From Bacteroidales bacterium (GTDB lineage Bacteria > Bacteroidota > Bacteroidia > Bacteroidales > Bacteroidaceae): DNA of 7,284 bases. Position 1 is the first letter of the stretch. Every line of letters begins with the position of its first letter. The stretch covers positions 1-7,284 of the forward strand of contig SFID01000128.1 of assembly GCA_004555425.1 (NCBI GenBank), in the 5' to 3' direction. Below, in pieces: positions 5,172-7,284 of this stretch. The notes beneath the pieces were generated by a model. It searched no databases and was not told where the DNA came from. It saw only the letters and a list, made by a program, of their open reading frames with translations. Made by a program: the position numbers and the translations under genes.

Positions 5172-6725
5172 TTAGAGCGGTTCGTTGCCGTGCTTCTTGG
5201 TGGGACGTACCACGCGTTTGTTTTCCAGCTGTGCCAGGGCGCGGCAGATGCGGAAGCGGGTGTTACGCGGTTCGATGACGTCGTCGATGTAGCCGTACTC
5301 GGCAGCCTTGTAGGGGTTGGTGAAGAGGTCGTTGTATTCCTTCTCCTTTTGTGCGAGGAATGCCTTGGGGTCTTCCTGCTCTTTGGCTTCCTTGCCATTG
5401 AGGATGGCCACAGCACCGCTGGCGCCCATCACGGCGATTTCGGCAGAGGGCCAAGCGTAGTTGAGGTCGGCCTTAAGCTGCTTGCAGCCCATCACGATGT
5501 GCGAACCGCCGTAGCTCTTGCGCAGGGTCACGGTCACCTTGGGCACGGTGGCTTCGCCGTAGGCGTAGAGCAGTTTCGCGCCGTGGCTGATGACGGCGTT
5601 GTATTCCTGACCCGTACCAGGCAGGAAGCCGGGCACGTCAACGAGGCTGACGATAGGGATATTGAAGGCGTCGCAGAAGCGTACGAAGCGTGCGGCCTTG
5701 CGGCTGGCGTTGCAATCAAGCACACCGGCATATACGCTGGGCTGGTTGGCCACTACGCCCACGCTCTGGCCGTTGAAGCGGGCAAAACCGATGATGATAT
5801 TCTTGGCATAGTCGCGCTGCACTTCGAGGAATTCGCCGTTGTCCACCACAGCACCGATGACCTTGTACATATCGTAGGCTTGGTTGGGGTTGTCGGGAAT
5901 AATCTCGTTGAGCATATCCTCCTTGCGGTCGATGGGGTCGTTGCATTCGGTGCGGGGAGCGCGCTCCATGTTGTTCTGGGGGAGGTAGCTGAGCAGGCGG
6001 CGAATCAGACTGGCAAATTCCTCTTCGCTCTTGGCCACGAAATGACACACACCGCTCTTCTGCGAGTGCACACCTGCGCCGCCCAGGTCTTCCTGCGTCA
6101 CGTCCTCGCCCGTCACGGTCTTGACCACCTTCGGGCCAGTGAGGAACATATAGCTGATGCCTTCAAGCATTACGACGAAGTCGGTCAGGGCAGGCGAGTA
6201 TACGGCGCCACCAGCACAGGGACCACAGATACCAGAGATTTGGGGCACCACGCCGCTGGCTTCGATGTTGCGCTGGAAGATGTTGCCGAAACCAGCCAAA
6301 GCGTTGACGCCTTCCTGAATGCGTGCACCACCCGAATCGTTCAGGCCGATGCAGGGAGCACCCATCTTCATGGATTGGTCCATCACCTTGCAAATCTTCT
6401 CGGCCATCGTCTCCGACAGCGAACCGCCGTTGACCGTGAAGTCTTGAGCGAATACGTACACCAGGCGTCCGTTGATAGTGCCGCTTCCGGCCACAACGCC
6501 ATCACCCAGGAAGTGCTTCTTCTCCATGCCGAAGTCGTGGCAGCGATGGAGTTTGAACATATCCATTTCTTCGAACGAGCCTTTGTCCAGCAGGAGGTCT
6601 ATGCGCTCACGGGCGGTAGCCTTACCCTTTGCGTGTTGCTTTTCGATAGCTTTTTCGCCGCCGCCGAGGCGTGCCTTTTGGCGAAGCTCGACGAGCTGTT
6701 TGATTTTCTTCAGTTGTTCACTCAT
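5172..6725 (-). CDS. mmdA: Methylmalonyl-CoA decarboxylase alpha / propionyl-CoA carboxylase beta-type carboxyltransferase
   Basis: A 517-residue cytoplasmic carboxyltransferase with two crotonase-like halves. It moves the carboxyl group between methylmalonyl-CoA (or propionyl-CoA) and biotin on the carrier encoded two genes downstream. The N-terminal half has LNDSGGARIQEG (128-139) and the oxyanion-hole segment GPCAGGAVYSPA (168-179). The C-terminal half has VPGFLPGTGQE (364-374), YGGSHIVMG (405-413) and MGASGAVAIL (433-442). The C-terminus KKHGNEPL is typical of the family. Length is normal (about 510-520). The context of a small subunit and a separate biotin carrier, without a biotin carboxylase gene nearby, favours the decarboxylase form used in the succinate-propionate route. 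A propionyl-CoA carboxylase cannot be excluded. Confidence 0.93.
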   Translation of the reverse strand: MSEQLKKIKQLVELRQKARLGGGEKAIEKQHAKGKATARERIDLLLDKGSFEEMDMFKLHRCHDFGMEKKHFLGDGVVAGSGTINGRLVYVFAQDFTVNGGSLSETMAEKICKVMDQSMKMGAPCIGLNDSGGARIQEGVNALAGFGNIFQRNIEASGVVPQISGICGPCAGGAVYSPALTDFVVMLEGISYMFLTGPKVVKTVTGEDVTQEDLGGAGVHSQKSGVCHFVAKSEEEFASLIRRLLSYLPQNNMERAPRTECNDPIDRKEDMLNEIIPDNPNQAYDMYKVIGAVVDNGEFLEVQRDYAKNIIIGFARFNGQSVGVVANQPSVYAGVLDCNASRKAARFVRFCDAFNIPIVSLVDVPGFLPGTGQEYNAVISHGAKLLYAYGEATVPKVTVTLRKSYGGSHIVMGCKQLKADLNYAWPSAEIAVMGASGAVAILNGKEAKEQEDPKAFLAQKEKEYNDLFTNPYKAAEYGYIDDVIEPRNTRFRICRALAQLENKRVVRPTKKHGNEPL

Positions 6726-6808
6726 TGTGCTATTGAATAAATTGGATTAGCGTTACGGGTTGAATACCAAAGGCCCACGGAATATACCATGGCAGACCTT
6801 TTGCCCCG

Positions 6809-6816
6809 CAAAGGTA
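6809..6816 (-). promoter_or_regulatory. Candidate -7 element of the mmdA operon promoter
   Basis: TACCTTTG on the - strand (6816-6809) is identical to the -7 element of the Nudix promoter and fits TAnnTTTG. The start would lie near 6804, giving a leader of about 78 nt before the ATG at 6725. No clear TTTG is seen at the -33 position (around 6836-6839), so the assignment is moderate. Confidence 0.45.
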
Positions 6817-6876
6817 GTAAAAACTTTACACCCTATCGGGCATTCTGTGCGGTTTCTTCTGATATTTCCCCAAAAA

Positions 6877-6899
6877 CGGGTTTCAGAATCGGGTTTCAG
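6877..6899. repeat. Short direct repeat CGGGTTTCAG
   Basis: The 10-mer CGGGTTTCAG occurs at 6877-6886 and again at 6890-6899, separated by AAT, a 13-base period. It lies 60 to 90 bases upstream of the candidate mmdA -7 element, where an activator could bind. It may be a chance local duplication. Confidence 0.4.
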
Positions 6900-6943
6900 G
6901 CAAGGTTGCGATTCCCCACGTCTATCCAGTAGCCTCTTATACC

Positions 6944-6955
6944 ATATATAATAGG
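6944..6955. repeat. AT-rich 12-mer repeat, copy 1
   Basis: ATATATAATAGG here is identical to 7213-7224 and in the same orientation, 269 bases away. It is followed by GGCCC. Function unknown. Confidence 0.4.
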
Positions 6956-7212
6956 GGCCCTGTCATGAAATCCATGTGTATTCGCTTATCAATAAACACG
7001 AGGAAAATGGGTTTATCTTGGTGTTTGTCTTTCTCCTCTGAGCCAGGAGTTGTTTACAATGAGAACGAACTCCATACTCACCCCTTGCTTGCCTCTTCCA
7101 CATTAGTAAGATTCGAAAGATTCGTGGTAACTACTCAGGTCACTTTTCATTAAAAACGCAATGTACCGCACGTTGCTTGAGGGCGTGTGACTCAGTGGAA
7201 GGAGAACACCTT

Positions 7213-7224
7213 ATATATAATAGG
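7213..7224. repeat. AT-rich 12-mer repeat, copy 2
   Basis: This is the second copy of ATATATAATAGG. It includes part of a small palindrome TTATATATAA (7211-7220) and is bracketed by ACACC on both sides. Function unknown. Confidence 0.4.
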
Positions 7225-7284
7225 ACACCAGCTAACTCTCGTTTTAGCGAGAAAAACAAAAACAGGAAAAACCCCTTGCGCTTG

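Larger units (their letters stand above)
6726..7284. other. 559-base region upstream of mmdA without a supported gene
   Basis: No convincing reading frame, rRNA or tRNA is visible on either strand. The only open frames, of 62-63 codons on the + strand (6760-6951, 6965-7153), show no recognisable motif. The region holds the presumed mmdA promoter, a short direct repeat (6877-6899), two copies of an AT-rich 12-mer (6944-6955 and 7213-7224) and overlapping small dyads at 7231-7252. The next gene is presumably just outside the window. Confidence 0.6.

Noticed and set aside
5004..6740. A 578-codon open frame on the + strand
   Set aside because: It lies opposite mmdA, whose family motifs are all present. 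The + strand product has no recognisable domain and is a codon-bias shadow of a GC-rich gene.
4049..6771. The 12-mer TTGAATACCAAA at 4049-4060 and 6760-6771, both upstream of operons
   Set aside because: About one such match is expected by chance in 7 kb. In the first case it overlaps the -33 element, while in the second it lies downstream of the predicted start, so the positions do not agree.
7176..7212. Resemblance to a tRNA D-arm (GACTCAGTGGAAGGAGA)
   Set aside because: There is no acceptor stem, anticodon arm or T-loop (GGTTCRA) at the right distances.

Overview
The window looks like chromosomal DNA from a Bacteroidota species, most likely Prevotellaceae-like. The evidence is TAnnTTTG-type -7 promoter elements, start codons without Shine-Dalgarno sequences, the 5S rRNA signature, and a methylmalonyl-CoA decarboxylase/propionyl-CoA carboxylase-type cluster (carboxyltransferase, small subunit, biotin carrier). 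No database search was possible, so the taxon is inferred.

Layout: positions 1-94 are the 3' part of a 5S rRNA gene, the end of an rrn operon on the + strand, followed by a strong intrinsic terminator (105-152). All other recognised genes lie on the - strand and are transcribed toward the rrn operon. In order of transcription, 6725-4361 holds mmdA (carboxyltransferase), a small 87-residue probable OadG-like subunit, and a biotin carboxyl carrier protein. This operon ends at a hairpin terminator (4133-4188). Next, 4003-307 holds a two-gene unit: a Nudix protein with an NrtR-type winged-helix tail, and 13 nt later a 989-residue four-module protein. Its modules are an ADP-ribosylglycohydrolase, a Cys-dependent protein phosphatase, a second ADP-ribosylglycohydrolase and a macro-like C-terminal domain. 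The stretch 6726-7284 upstream of mmdA has no gene that I can support.

How the genes may work together: mmdA, the small subunit and the carrier form the decarboxylase/carboxylase core that moves CO2 between a CoA thioester and biotin. The gene for the membrane carboxybiotin decarboxylase (beta subunit) is absent from the window. The Nudix/ARH fusion unit reads as a self-regulated ADP-ribose processing module. Two hydrolases with intact metal motifs and a macro-like domain could release or bind ADP-ribose, a phosphatase is built into the same chain, and a Nudix protein with a complete Nudix box could sense or hydrolyse the product. The promoter is flanked by a perfect 19-bp palindrome and a degenerate copy of it, the second lying on the predicted transcription start. 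This is the arrangement expected of an autoregulating repressor, and it is the most interesting part of the window.
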